Assembly: GCA_028284945.1 (NCBI GenBank)
Contig: JANQQJ010000030.1
Span: forward strand, 1-38,596
DNA: 38,596 bases
Source of the DNA: Alphaproteobacteria bacterium
GTDB taxonomy: Bacteria > Pseudomonadota > Alphaproteobacteria > SMXS01
Direction of reading: 5' to 3'
A model generated the notes under the pieces. It saw only the letters and a program-made list of their open reading frames with translations, was not told where the DNA came from and ran no database searches. This document shows positions 1 to 8,159 of the stretch, piece by piece. The first letter of the stretch is position 1. Every line of letters starts with the position of its first letter. The translations under genes and the position numbers were made by a program.

Positions 1-99
1 GTTTAGGTGGGTTCACCTAAACCGATAAACGTGATCTAGATTCAACAAGTTAGAGCGGGATCGGACGGAAAACCGGTATCCACTTTTCCTGATCCCGCT
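1..99. repeat. Palindromic intergenic repeat element at the left edge
   Basis: Two inverted repeats lie just beyond the thrS stop codon. The first is a perfect 9-bp stem (GTTTAGGTG at 1-9, CACCTAAAC at 14-22) with a 4-nt loop. The second has 9-bp arms AGCGGGATC (54-62) and GATCCCGCT (91-99), with an inner pair GGAAAA (67-72) and TTTTCC (84-89). The layout resembles the mosaic palindromic repeats dispersed between genes in many alphaproteobacteria; that family assignment is from memory. The second palindrome would also form a strong hairpin at the 3' end of the thrS message. The element is cut by the window edge, so its full length is unknown. Confidence 0.6.
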
Positions 100-2034
100 T
101 TAGGCAGGCGGCTGCGCTTCTTCCACCAGCGCGGTAACAGCCTCATCCAGGCTGGTGACAGTCTGATCCTTCGAGCCCAGCCGGCGGATCGAAACCGTGC
201 CTTCTTCGGCTTCTTTCTTGCCGACGACCAGCATCACCGGAACCTTGGAGACGCTGTGCTCGCGGACCTTGTAGTTGATCTTCTCGTTACGCAGGTCGAT
301 CTCGGCGCGCAGGCCTGCTGCCTGGACGGCCGACAGAACCTCGCGTGCATAGTCGTCGGCGTCGGAGGTGATGGTCGTCACCATCGCCTGCAATGGCGCC
401 AGCCAAAGCGGGAATCGTCCGGCATAGTGCTCGATCAGAATGCCGATGAAGCGTTCTAACGACCCAAACAGGGCGCGGTGAAGCATCACAGGCGGGCGCT
501 TCTCGCCGTCGGCGCCGACATAAAAGGCGTCGAGGCGTTCAGGCAGGTTAAGGTCGACCTGCAGCGTGCCGCACTGCCAGTCGCGTCCGATAGCGTCCCG
601 CAGAACGAACTCAAGCTTAGGCCCGTAAAACGCGCCTTCGCCGGGATTGGTGCTGTATTCAAGGCCCGTTGCATCCACCGCGGCCTTCAGCGCTTCCTCG
701 GACTTGTCCCAGATTGCATCGGAGCCAATGCGCTTCTCGGGCCGGTCGGAGAACTTGATCCGCACATCGTCGAAGCCGAATTCGCTGTAGATGTCCAAGA
801 TGAGCCGGCACACGATTCGGCACTCATCGGTGATCTGCTCTTCCGTGCAGAAAATATGCGCGTCGTCCTGCGTAAAAGCGCGTACGCGCATAAGGCCATG
901 CAGGGCGCCCGACGGTTCAAAACGGTGCACCTTGCCGAATTCTGCAATACGCATGGGCAGATCACGGTAGCTCTTGATCCCCTGCCTATAGACCTGGACG
1001 CCTCCGGGGCAGTTCATCGGCTTCAGCGCATAAACACGGTCTTCCTTGGCTTCGGTCGTGAACATGTTCTCGCCGAACTTGTCCCAATGGCCCGACCGTT
1101 CCCACAGGCCCTTGTCCATGATGTCCGGCGTATTGATCTCCACATAGCCTGCCCTGGTCTGACGATGACGCATATAATCAATAAGGGTCTGGAACAGCGT
1201 CCAGCCCTTGGGGTGCCAGAAGACCGACCCCTGCGCCTCCTCCTGCAGATGGAACAGATCCATCTCGGCGCCAAGGCGACGATGATCGCGCTTCTCAGCT
1301 TCTTCGAGCCGGTGAAGATAGGCCTTCAGTTCCTTGTCGTCGCGCCAGGCGGTGCCGTAGATGCGCTGGAGCATTTCATTGTTGGAGTCCCCACGCCAAT
1401 AGGCACCGGCTACCTTGGTAAGCTTAAAGGCGCTACCCAGCTTGCCTGTAGACGGCAAATGAGGGCCAGCACACAGATCGATAAACTCGCCTTGTCGATA
1501 GAGCGAGATGTCTTCGCCTTCCGGAATGCCCGCAATGATCTCGGCCTTATAATCCTCGCCCATATTCTTGAAGAGCTTAATGGCGTCTTCCCGGTTCCAG
1601 ACCTCGCGGACAATCTCCTCATCGCGTCCGACGATCTCTTTCATGCGGGCTTCGATGACCTCAAGGTCTTCCGGCGTGAATTTCTCTTCGCGGGCAAAGT
1701 CGTAGTAGAAACCGTTTTCGATGGCAGGACCGATGGTAACCTGTGTATCCGGGTACAATTCTTGAACCGCCTCAGCCATCACATGGGCCGCGTCATGCCG
1801 CAGCAGTTCCAGCGCGTCATCATCCTTGCGGGTGATAATCTCGATTGCCGCATCCTGGTCGATGGCGCGCTGCAGATCCCATTGGGCGCCGTTGACGCGC
1901 ATGGCGAGTGCTGCCTTGGCTAGGCCAGGCCCAATATCCGTCGCAATTTGGGTGCCAGTGACCGGCCCGTCATAGTGCTTCTGTGAGCCATCGGGCAGGG
2001 TAATTGTCACTGGATTGGGGGCAGCCTGGTTCAT
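100..2034 (-). CDS. thrS: Threonine--tRNA ligase
   Basis: Charges tRNA-Thr with threonine in the cytoplasm. The 644-residue product has the normal family length. Order of domains: TGS domain (about 1-70), editing domain with H80xxxH84 plus C188 and H192 that clear mis-attached serine, class II catalytic core, and C-terminal anticodon-binding domain (about 540-640). The catalytic zinc ligands are visible as C342 (in NCPGG), H393 (DDAHIFC) and H519 (MLHRAL). The frame stays open upstream to 2106, but ATG at 2034 is chosen because GGAAG sits 5-10 nt before it and the protein then begins as family members do. It stands alone and diverges from the DUF898 operon. Function is certain. Confidence 0.97.
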   Translation of the reverse strand: MNQAAPNPVTITLPDGSQKHYDGPVTGTQIATDIGPGLAKAALAMRVNGAQWDLQRAIDQDAAIEIITRKDDDALELLRHDAAHVMAEAVQELYPDTQVTIGPAIENGFYYDFAREEKFTPEDLEVIEARMKEIVGRDEEIVREVWNREDAIKLFKNMGEDYKAEIIAGIPEGEDISLYRQGEFIDLCAGPHLPSTGKLGSAFKLTKVAGAYWRGDSNNEMLQRIYGTAWRDDKELKAYLHRLEEAEKRDHRRLGAEMDLFHLQEEAQGSVFWHPKGWTLFQTLIDYMRHRQTRAGYVEINTPDIMDKGLWERSGHWDKFGENMFTTEAKEDRVYALKPMNCPGGVQVYRQGIKSYRDLPMRIAEFGKVHRFEPSGALHGLMRVRAFTQDDAHIFCTEEQITDECRIVCRLILDIYSEFGFDDVRIKFSDRPEKRIGSDAIWDKSEEALKAAVDATGLEYSTNPGEGAFYGPKLEFVLRDAIGRDWQCGTLQVDLNLPERLDAFYVGADGEKRPPVMLHRALFGSLERFIGILIEHYAGRFPLWLAPLQAMVTTITSDADDYAREVLSAVQAAGLRAEIDLRNEKINYKVREHSVSKVPVMLVVGKKEAEEGTVSIRRLGSKDQTVTSLDEAVTALVEEAQPPA

Positions 2035-2063
2035 GATCTTCCGTCGCTTTAAATTTGGTGCAG

Positions 2064-2091
2064 ACCCTATTCCTAATCGTTTCGCTGTCAA
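2064..2091 (-). promoter_or_regulatory. Candidate sigma-70 promoter of thrS
   Basis: On the minus strand a perfect TTGACA (2086-2091) is followed after 16 nt by TAGGGT (2064-2069), a weak -10 with 3 of 6 matches. Its position 30 nt before the chosen thrS start is sensible. The -35 is convincing and the -10 is not. Confidence 0.4.
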
Positions 2092-2101
2092 GCGGTCAGA
2101 G

Positions 2102-2150
2102 GGCACCTTGGTGCCGGCCCGGTTGATGCCTGATCAAGCATTGCTATAGT
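2102..2150 (+). promoter_or_regulatory. Candidate promoter of the DUF898 operon with an upstream palindrome
   Basis: TTGATG (2123-2128) and TATAGT (2145-2150) are separated by 16 nt, giving 4 of 6 and 5 of 6 matches to sigma-70 hexamers, and lie 30 nt before the DUF898 start. Immediately upstream is a perfect palindrome, GGCACC-TT-GGTGCC (2102-2115), placed where an operator could affect both divergent promoters. The palindrome's function is unknown. Confidence 0.5.
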
Positions 2151-2180
2151 CGGCCACGGATTTCAGCGTGGCGGACAACA

Positions 2181-3329
2181 ATGGATAAAATGGAACCCTA
2201 TTTCGGGCAGCCTCGGGAGCCAGTGCCCGCGCCCGAGGCCTCTGGGCCAGAGAAGCTTGACTGCGATGCCGATGGCGGCGAGCTGTTCGGCATTCATGTG
2301 ATCAGTTTGTTTTTGACGATCATCACGCTGGGCATTTATCGCTTTTGGTGGAAAACCCGCGTGCGCCGCTACATGTGGTCGCACTTCCGCTACAAGGACG
2401 ATGCGTTCGAATATACCGGCACGGGGTTGGAGCTGTTTGTCGGGTTTGTGATTGTTCTGTTTTTGGTGGTCCTGCCAATTACAGGACTGAACATCGCAGC
2501 GTTCTGGCTGATGGAAAACGGAAACGAGGTCCTCGGCGGTCTCATCCTGGGTCTGTTTTACATTATTGTCGCTGTGCTGTTTGGCGCCGCCATATATCGG
2601 GCCCTCATGTACCGATTGTCGCGGACGTTATGGCGTGGCATTCGCGGTGGCTTAACCGGGTCCAGTTTCGGGTACTCGTTTCGCTATTTTGGCTACACGT
2701 TGCTGCAGATCGTCACGCTGTGGCTTGCGACGCCTTATGTCACGATCAAGCTGTTCGAATATCAGCTCAACAATGTTTGGCTTGGCAGTGGCCGCCTTCA
2801 GTTTCATGCGGACTGGCGGCCCCTGTTCAAGATTTATCTGTTGCCGGGCATCATATTCGGGATCGGCTTCGCGGTTCTGATCTTCGGATATGTCGACATG
2901 CTGATGACACAGATGGAGCTTACCGAAGCGCTTGAAGCCGACAATCAGGAGCGTGCGGACGAGCTGCTCCAAGAAATGGCGTCACCCGGTGGATTGATTG
3001 CTCTCGGTCTGTTGGTGCTATTCGTCGGTTGGATCGCCTTGTTTTGGTACAACGCAGCGCTTTACCGCACCATCCTGGCCGGCAGCAGCTTTGAAGGCGT
3101 GGCCTTCTCGGGCAAACTTACCGGTGGCCGCTTTCTGAAATTCCACCTGTTTAATTGGTTCATTCTGGCCGTGACCGGCGGCATCGCCTATCCGTGGGTT
3201 CAGGTGAGGTGGCTTAATCTGATCGTCGAGGTGGTCGAGATTCATGGCGAACCTGACTTCACCAAAATCGCCCAGAGTACCGAGGATATGCCGAAATTCG
3301 GCGAAGGCCTCGCTGAAGCCTTCCTCTAG
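2181..3329 (+). CDS. DUF898 family (YjgN-like) inner-membrane protein
   Basis: A 382-residue polytopic membrane protein of unknown biochemical role. After a short Pro-rich N-terminus comes the hallmark start of the family: GELFGIHVISLFLTIITLG, then an aromatic/basic stretch with YRFWWKTRVRRYMW (about residues 33-67). Several hydrophobic segments follow (near 85-110, 117-140, 168-185, 218-240, 270-290, 310-330). The same residue pattern recurs in the second half (ALYRTILAGSSFEGVAFSG), suggesting an internal duplication. Only 5 bp separate it from the M48 peptidase gene, so the two are co-transcribed; that pairing suggests a role in membrane or envelope protein quality control, which is inference. 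Family confident, function unknown. Confidence 0.85.
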   Translation: MDKMEPYFGQPREPVPAPEASGPEKLDCDADGGELFGIHVISLFLTIITLGIYRFWWKTRVRRYMWSHFRYKDDAFEYTGTGLELFVGFVIVLFLVVLPITGLNIAAFWLMENGNEVLGGLILGLFYIIVAVLFGAAIYRALMYRLSRTLWRGIRGGLTGSSFGYSFRYFGYTLLQIVTLWLATPYVTIKLFEYQLNNVWLGSGRLQFHADWRPLFKIYLLPGIIFGIGFAVLIFGYVDMLMTQMELTEALEADNQERADELLQEMASPGGLIALGLLVLFVGWIALFWYNAALYRTILAGSSFEGVAFSGKLTGGRFLKFHLFNWFILAVTGGIAYPWVQVRWLNLIVEVVEIHGEPDFTKIAQSTEDMPKFGEGLAEAFL

Positions 3330-3334
3330 TTCAG

Positions 3335-4429
3335 ATGGCCAGGCAATTCAGCGGGACGCTCTATGATGGCCAATCCGCGGCGGGGATCGATGTAATGGTC
3401 GAGATCGTGTCCGTCGGGCTGATGCTGACCAAACCCGACGGCAGCACAGATATCTGGCCCTATGACTCTTTCACCGTCATGTCCGCCAAGCGCGATGGTA
3501 ATAGGATTGCGGTGTCCCGTGTGGGCGCGTCAGACGAACGTTTGACAATTGCCGGCAGCGGGGTCCGCGACGCGCTCGATATCTATGCGCCGCAGCATCG
3601 GCGCAAATCCGGCCGCGATACGAAGCAAGCCATTTTGGTGTCGCTGGCGATCATTGCCACACTCGCCGGGCTTTATTTTGCCTATCCGGTCCTGAAAAAC
3701 GCTGTGGTTGCCGTCATTCCGGAGAGCTGGGCCGTTGCATGGGGTGAGGCGGTTGTCGATTCAGTACCGGGTACGGGTGACACCTGCGATGATCCGGCCG
3801 GCATGGCGGTGCTGCAGCGCCTGACAGAGGCACTGACCGTGAATGCTGATCTGCCCTACGACGCGCGGGTGCGGGTGGATAAGTCGCGCACGGTCAATGC
3901 GTTTGCCGCGCCCGGCGGCCAGGTTGTGTTGCTCAGCGGGCTTATCACCGATGCGGAGACGATGGATGAGGTAGCCGGGGTGCTGGCGCATGAACTGGGC
4001 CATGTCAGGCACAAACATGCGCTGAAACGTCTGATCGATATCTTTGGCATTCAAATTGTCTTCTCAGGCATAGGCGGCGACCTGGGTACGGCCGGAGGCT
4101 TGATCATGGTGCTGAGCTATGGCCGTGACGATGAGCGCGAAGCAGACGAAACCGGCATAGAAATTCTAAAGAAAGCGGGTATGCCGGCAGATGGACTGGT
4201 GCGCTTCTTTGACCGGTTGGCGACAAAGCGGGCCGAAATGCCCAATTTCAGTGACTTCCTGTCAACGCACCCATCGCTCAATGAACGGTCGATGGCGACC
4301 CGGGCAATGGTCGGCGATTATGTTGGTAAGATGCCGTTCTCGGAAGAGGATTGGCAGGCGCTTCGCTGGATTTGCGGTGATCCCGATGCTGACAACGAAG
4401 AGGCGGAGGAGGCAGAAGGCACAGAATGA
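3335..4429 (+). CDS. Membrane-anchored M48 family zinc metallopeptidase
   Basis: A 364-residue protease. The N-terminal ~90 residues form a soluble domain, followed by one transmembrane segment (about 97-119) and then the M48 catalytic domain. The zinc site is H219-E220-L-G-H223 with the downstream glutamate of EREAD (near 267) as third ligand. The motif THPSLNER near the C-terminus is also typical of M48 proteins. Family members such as HtpX and BepA degrade or process misfolded envelope proteins; this one is neither by architecture, since it has a cytosol-type N-terminal domain and a single membrane anchor. It sits between the DUF898 gene (5-bp gap) and the hydrolase gene (4-bp ATGA overlap), so translation is probably coupled. 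Confidence 0.9.
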   Translation: MARQFSGTLYDGQSAAGIDVMVEIVSVGLMLTKPDGSTDIWPYDSFTVMSAKRDGNRIAVSRVGASDERLTIAGSGVRDALDIYAPQHRRKSGRDTKQAILVSLAIIATLAGLYFAYPVLKNAVVAVIPESWAVAWGEAVVDSVPGTGDTCDDPAGMAVLQRLTEALTVNADLPYDARVRVDKSRTVNAFAAPGGQVVLLSGLITDAETMDEVAGVLAHELGHVRHKHALKRLIDIFGIQIVFSGIGGDLGTAGGLIMVLSYGRDDEREADETGIEILKKAGMPADGLVRFFDRLATKRAEMPNFSDFLSTHPSLNERSMATRAMVGDYVGKMPFSEEDWQALRWICGDPDADNEEAEEAEGTE

Positions 4430-5175
4430 CAGATCGGACCGAGACCCTTGCTGTTGGTGGGAACCAGATCGTTTGCCGTGTGCGCGACGGGCGGCAACCG
4501 GGCATGATTTTCCTCGGTGGCTTCATGTCAGATATGACCGGCTCCAAGGCGACCATGCTCGACGACTATTGCCGCCGGCGGGGCCGCGCCTTCGTGCGGT
4601 TCGACTATTCCGGACACGGTGTGTCGAGCGGCGACTTCAAAGATGGGACCATCGGCCAATGGGCGAAAGATGCCATTGCTGTGTTCGATGAGCTGACCCA
4701 AGGGCCACAGATCGTCATCGGTTCCAGCATGGGTGGGTGGATTGCGCTGCTACTGGCGCGGGCCAGGCCAGAGCGGATCGCGGGGTTTATCGGAATCGCT
4801 GCCGCACCTGACTTTACCGAAGACATGATGTGGGCCGACTTTGATGAAACCATCCGCGAAACGCTGCGGACCGAAGGGCTCTACTACCAGCCCAGCGATT
4901 ATGATGATCCCTATCCAATCACCATGCGATTGATCGAAGAGGGGCGGGAGAATTTCGTTTTGCGCAGTCCGCTAGCGATGGACTGTCCCGTGCGCCTTAT
5001 CCAGGGCATGCAAGACAATGATGTGCCCTGGCAGACCGCGCCGAAGCTCGCAGAGCACCTCACCGCTGATGATGTAGAGGTGATCTTGGTCAAGAACGGC
5101 AATCACAGCCTGTCTGAACCGGATGATCTGGCACGGCTGGAAACAATCCTGGACGGCTTGTCGGGTGCTGACTGA
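4426..5175 (+). CDS. Serine alpha/beta hydrolase (ABHD10-like)
   Basis: A 249-residue cytoplasmic hydrolase with no signal peptide. The nucleophile elbow is G-S-S101-M-G-G, the acid is probably D197 in QGMQDNDVPW, and the histidine is H227 in NGNHSLS, so a full Ser-Asp-His triad is present. The oxyanion-side motif LGGF lies near residue 30. Overall sequence style recalls ABHD10-type thioesterases/esterases, but the substrate cannot be read from sequence. The start codon overlaps the M48 stop (ATGA), making it the last gene of a three-gene operon. A palindromic repeat 11 bp after its stop may end transcription. Confidence 0.85.
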   Translation: MTDRTETLAVGGNQIVCRVRDGRQPGMIFLGGFMSDMTGSKATMLDDYCRRRGRAFVRFDYSGHGVSSGDFKDGTIGQWAKDAIAVFDELTQGPQIVIGSSMGGWIALLLARARPERIAGFIGIAAAPDFTEDMMWADFDETIRETLRTEGLYYQPSDYDDPYPITMRLIEEGRENFVLRSPLAMDCPVRLIQGMQDNDVPWQTAPKLAEHLTADDVEVILVKNGNHSLSEPDDLARLETILDGLSGAD

Positions 5176-5186
5176 TACGCTCACCT

Positions 5187-5294
5187 GTCATTGCGAGGAG
5201 GTTTGAGCGAGGCGAAACCGACGAAGCAATCCAGTAGACAATGATACGAGGTTAGGAATCTGGATTGCTTCGCCCCTGTGGGTCTCGCAATGAC
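5187..5294. repeat. Nested inverted repeat (MITE/REP-like) between convergent genes
   Basis: Outer arms GTCATTGCGAG (5187-5197) and CTCGCAATGAC (5284-5294) match perfectly over 11 bp. Inner arms CGAAGCAATCCAG (5222-5234) and CTGGATTGCTTCG (5260-5272) match perfectly over 13 bp. The left spacer (24 nt) is longer than the right (11 nt), and the centre is 25 nt. Similar GTCATTGCGAG...GCAATCCAG palindromes are, as I recall, scattered through genomes of several bacterial phyla. It fills nearly the whole gap between the converging hydrolase and SDR genes and could act as a two-way terminator. Confidence 0.8.
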
Positions 5295-5303
5295 GATGCT
5301 CGA

Positions 5304-6170
5304 CTATGCGCCTTGAGCAAGCAGGGCGCGTAACCCCTCACGGTAGTTTGGATAAGCGAGCCGTACGCCGAGCTCATCCTTCATTCTGGCGTTCTTCACG
5401 CGTTTGCTTTCGCCGTAGAAGCTTTGCGCCATGGGCGACAGGTCGGCCTCTTCAATGGGCGTTAACGGCTCTACAGGCACACCCAGCAGCTCGCAGGCAA
5501 AGGCCGTCACGTCCTGTGGCGGGGCCGGTTCGTCGTCGCAGAGATTATAGGCTGATCCGGGATTGGGCTTTTTCATGGAAGCGATAACACCCGATGCCAG
5601 ATCCTCGACATGGATTCGGGAAAAGACCTGCCCTTCTTTGTATAGCCGCCGCGTCCGGCCGGCACGTACGGAATCTAGCGCGCTGCGTCCATGCCCGTAA
5701 ATGCCGGGCAGGCGAAACAGATGTACAGGCAGGCTGGCTTGCTCGAAATGCGCCATCCAGCCGAGTTCTGCATCGGCGCGGCGCTGGCCACGGGGGCCGG
5801 CAGGCGAGCGTGGCGTATCCTCATCGACCCAGCCACCCTGATGGTCGCCATAGACCCCTGTCGTTGAAAGATAGCCAATCCAGTTGAGGCCTGACAGGTC
5901 TGCTATGTCGCCGCCATGATGCGTCAACACCGCGTCTCCATCCTCACCCGGTGGGACGGAATGCAGGATGTGGGTGGCCCCGTTCAGCGCCGCTTTGGCG
6001 TCTTCAAGCGGCATATCCGCATCGAACAGGAATGCCCTGATGCCAGCTGCGTCGAGCGCGGCCTTTTTCTCGGCCGTGCGGCACGTGCCGGCGATCTGCC
6101 AGCCCTCGTCCAACAGCCGCAGGCTGATCACTTGCGCGGTATAACCCATACCAAAGACGAAAAGTCGCAT
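5304..6170 (-). CDS. Atypical SDR / NAD(P)-binding epimerase-like protein (YeeZ-like)
   Basis: A 288-residue Rossmann-fold protein. The N-terminal dinucleotide motif is MRLFVFGMGYTAQ, with R31 in TCRT placed to prefer NADP. The middle carries STTGVYGDHQGGWVDE, the usual extended-SDR strand with the serine/threonine part of the active site. The expected YxxxK catalytic pair is replaced by RGQRRADAE, so it falls in the atypical SDR group, where catalysis is unproven. The start ATG has GGGA 7-10 nt upstream. It is monocistronic, divergent from the TPR gene, and converges on the hydrolase operon. Related genes often lie near queG and gst in alphaproteobacteria, to my knowledge. Confidence 0.8.
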   Translation of the reverse strand: MRLFVFGMGYTAQVISLRLLDEGWQIAGTCRTAEKKAALDAAGIRAFLFDADMPLEDAKAALNGATHILHSVPPGEDGDAVLTHHGGDIADLSGLNWIGYLSTTGVYGDHQGGWVDEDTPRSPAGPRGQRRADAELGWMAHFEQASLPVHLFRLPGIYGHGRSALDSVRAGRTRRLYKEGQVFSRIHVEDLASGVIASMKKPNPGSAYNLCDDEPAPPQDVTAFACELLGVPVEPLTPIEEADLSPMAQSFYGESKRVKNARMKDELGVRLAYPNYREGLRALLAQGA

Positions 6171-6226
6171 GCGGGTCCCAAAGCCTCTATATCTTCTGCG
6201 CGACTAACCTAATCCATAATCGCGGC

Positions 6227-7126
6227 ATGCCCAGCCTTAGAAAATCTCTTCCAATTGCTTTCTTCTGTGCGCTCGTATCGCCGATGGCGGCGCTGGCGGA
6301 CAATTACGAGCAGTGCCTGATCATCGCGAACAACAACCCGGATCGTGGCTATGAGATCGCGGCAGAGTGGCGCGACTATGGTGGTGGCGCGCGCGCTGAA
6401 CACTGTCTGGCAATCGCTTTGGTCGGTCAGGGCAAGCATGAGCGGGCGGCCGAAATTCTCGATGACATGGCGCGCGGTATAGAGGCCGATCCGGCCTCTA
6501 AAGGACGGTCGGCACAGGATATTGCATTGCAACGGGCGGATCTGCTCGCTCAGTCGGGCAATGCCTGGCTTTTGGCCGAGGCGCCGGACAAGGCCTATAT
6601 CAGTTTCACCGATGCGATGGCTGTCCCGGAACTCCCGTCGGATTGGCGGACCGAAACCCTGATAGACCGCGCCCGTGCCGCGGCCGATTTGAATGACCAG
6701 GAATCGGCTGTCGAGGATTTGACCGAGGCGTTGGCGCTGGCCGGACCGCGCGCGGATATTCTTACCTATCGGGCAGCTGCGCAAAGAGCCTTGGGTGCGG
6801 TGGTCAAGGCCCGTGCCGATGTTGAACAGGCGATCGAGCTTGATCCCAATCACTTTGAAGCCTGGTTTGAACGCGGTCATTTGAACCACCAGGTGGGTAA
6901 TGAGGATGCGGCAATCGTCGACTGGTTGCAGGTCACCTATCTGGCGCCCGATACACCCGCGGCGCTGGCCGCAGAGGCGAACATCAAGAGTGTACGTGAG
7001 GCACGTGCAAACCCCGCGAAAGATGAGGCTAGGCCGTCCACTCCTGACGAACAGCCGAATCCACTTCGCCCGGTAGATGGTCATCTTGAAGCGCCGCTAC
7101 CCGATCCTGAGGCGCCAGCGCCTTAA
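6227..7126 (+). CDS. Exported tetratricopeptide repeat protein
   Basis: A 299-residue protein with an N-terminal signal peptide (basic MPSLRK, hydrophobic core to about residue 20, likely cleavage after ALA near 24). The rest is helical TPR repeats: AADLNDQESAVEDLTEALALAG and AIELDPNHFEAWFERGHLNHQVGNEDAAIVDW are clear units. The last ~45 residues are Pro/Glu-rich and disordered. Role unknown; TPR proteins in the periplasm usually scaffold partners. The final 98 bp are antisense to the 3' end of queG. No clear ribosome-binding site precedes the ATG, so the start is the most plausible rather than proven. Confidence 0.8.
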   Translation: MPSLRKSLPIAFFCALVSPMAALADNYEQCLIIANNNPDRGYEIAAEWRDYGGGARAEHCLAIALVGQGKHERAAEILDDMARGIEADPASKGRSAQDIALQRADLLAQSGNAWLLAEAPDKAYISFTDAMAVPELPSDWRTETLIDRARAAADLNDQESAVEDLTEALALAGPRADILTYRAAAQRALGAVVKARADVEQAIELDPNHFEAWFERGHLNHQVGNEDAAIVDWLQVTYLAPDTPAALAAEANIKSVREARANPAKDEARPSTPDEQPNPLRPVDGHLEAPLPDPEAPAP

Positions 7127-8159
7127 GTGCCCAGACCGCCATGGCGCGAACCAGCGGTGAATGATCCTTCAATCGGGCCTCGATAACGGGCACAGCCGAT
7201 GGGTCGCCGCTATTACCCAGGGCGATTAGTACATTGCGTATGAACCTGTCCCTTCCAATCCGTTTGATCGGCGAGGCGGTGAACAAAGCGCGGAATTCGC
7301 TGTCGTCCAGCGCTACCAACTCGATCAGTTTAGGGGCGAACAGGGTGTCACGTGGATGGAATGCAGTTTCTGATGTGATCCGGGCATATTTGTTCCAGGG
7401 ACAGACCGCCAGACAGTCATCACAGCCATAGATCCGGTTGCCCATAGGCTTGCGGAATTCACGGTCAATATGGCCTTTGTGTTCGATTGTCAGATAGGAA
7501 ATACAGCGACGCGCGTCGAGCCTGTAGGGCGCGGGAAATGCGTTGGTCGGGCACACATCCAGGCAGTTGGAACAGGTACCGCAATGGTCCGTTTCCTGTG
7601 CATCTGGCGGCAGGTCCATGGTGGTAAAGATTGCACCGAGAAACAGCCAGGACCCGAACTGTCTTGAAACCAGATTTGTGTGTTTGCCCTGCCAACCAAT
7701 CCCGGCAGCCGCTGCCAGCGGTTTTTCGGCGACGGGTGCAGTATCGACAAAAACCTTTATGCCTGAACCGTATTCTTCGCCGATCCAGCGGCCCACACGC
7801 TTGATGCGTTTCTTGATCACGTCGTGATAGTCGCGATTTTGCGCGTAGACGGAGATCACGCCTGTGTCCCGCTGGTCCAGCCGGTGCATCGGGTCTATGG
7901 CAGGGCCATAATTCAGGCCCACCATGATGATGCTGCGCACTTCTGGCCAAAGCGTTCTGGGGTCGCCGCGCCGGTCGGCCTTGTCTTTCAACCAGGCCAT
8001 GTCGCCCTGCCAATCCTGGTCCAGGAAGTCGCTCAGCCGCTCGGGAACATCGGGTACGGCGTCGGGCCTAACAAAGGCGATTTGGTCGAAGCCCTCCTCA
8101 GCGAGCCTTAACCGGATTTCCTGGGCGGCTGCCGTAAGGTCAGAAATCGAGGTCGTCAT
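7029..8159 (-). CDS. queG: Epoxyqueuosine reductase
   Basis: Last step of queuosine biosynthesis: cobalamin-dependent reduction of epoxyqueuosine to queuosine in the tRNA wobble position. The 376-residue product has the candidate catalytic aspartate D139 in VDTAPVAEK, a first 4Fe-4S cluster set C193-C196-C199 with C253 or C203, and a second set using C203/C219 with C246-C249-C253 (the bacterial ferredoxin-like arrangement CGTCSNCLDVCP and CDDCLAVCPW). A HEAT-repeat tail (DPSAVPVIEARL...) binds tRNA. The frame is open 16 codons further upstream, but ATG 8159 gives the normal N-terminus. The start overlaps the gst stop by 20 bp, so the two genes form an operon. Confidence 0.95.
   Translation of the reverse strand: MTTSISDLTAAAQEIRLRLAEEGFDQIAFVRPDAVPDVPERLSDFLDQDWQGDMAWLKDKADRRGDPRTLWPEVRSIIMVGLNYGPAIDPMHRLDQRDTGVISVYAQNRDYHDVIKKRIKRVGRWIGEEYGSGIKVFVDTAPVAEKPLAAAAGIGWQGKHTNLVSRQFGSWLFLGAIFTTMDLPPDAQETDHCGTCSNCLDVCPTNAFPAPYRLDARRCISYLTIEHKGHIDREFRKPMGNRIYGCDDCLAVCPWNKYARITSETAFHPRDTLFAPKLIELVALDDSEFRALFTASPIKRIGRDRFIRNVLIALGNSGDPSAVPVIEARLKDHSPLVRAMAVWALKALAPQDRVAALQDDHLPGEVDSAVRQEWTA

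Noticed and set aside
478-1923. 481-codon open frame on the plus strand
   Set aside because: It is antisense to thrS, has no family features, and long antisense frames are expected in GC-rich coding DNA.
2035-2106. N-terminal extension of thrS by 24 residues
   Set aside because: The extension is basic and unlike the family, while ATG 2034 has a good ribosome site.
6209-7084. 291-codon minus-strand frame
   Set aside because: Antisense to the TPR gene, Arg/Cys-rich composition, no recognisable domain.
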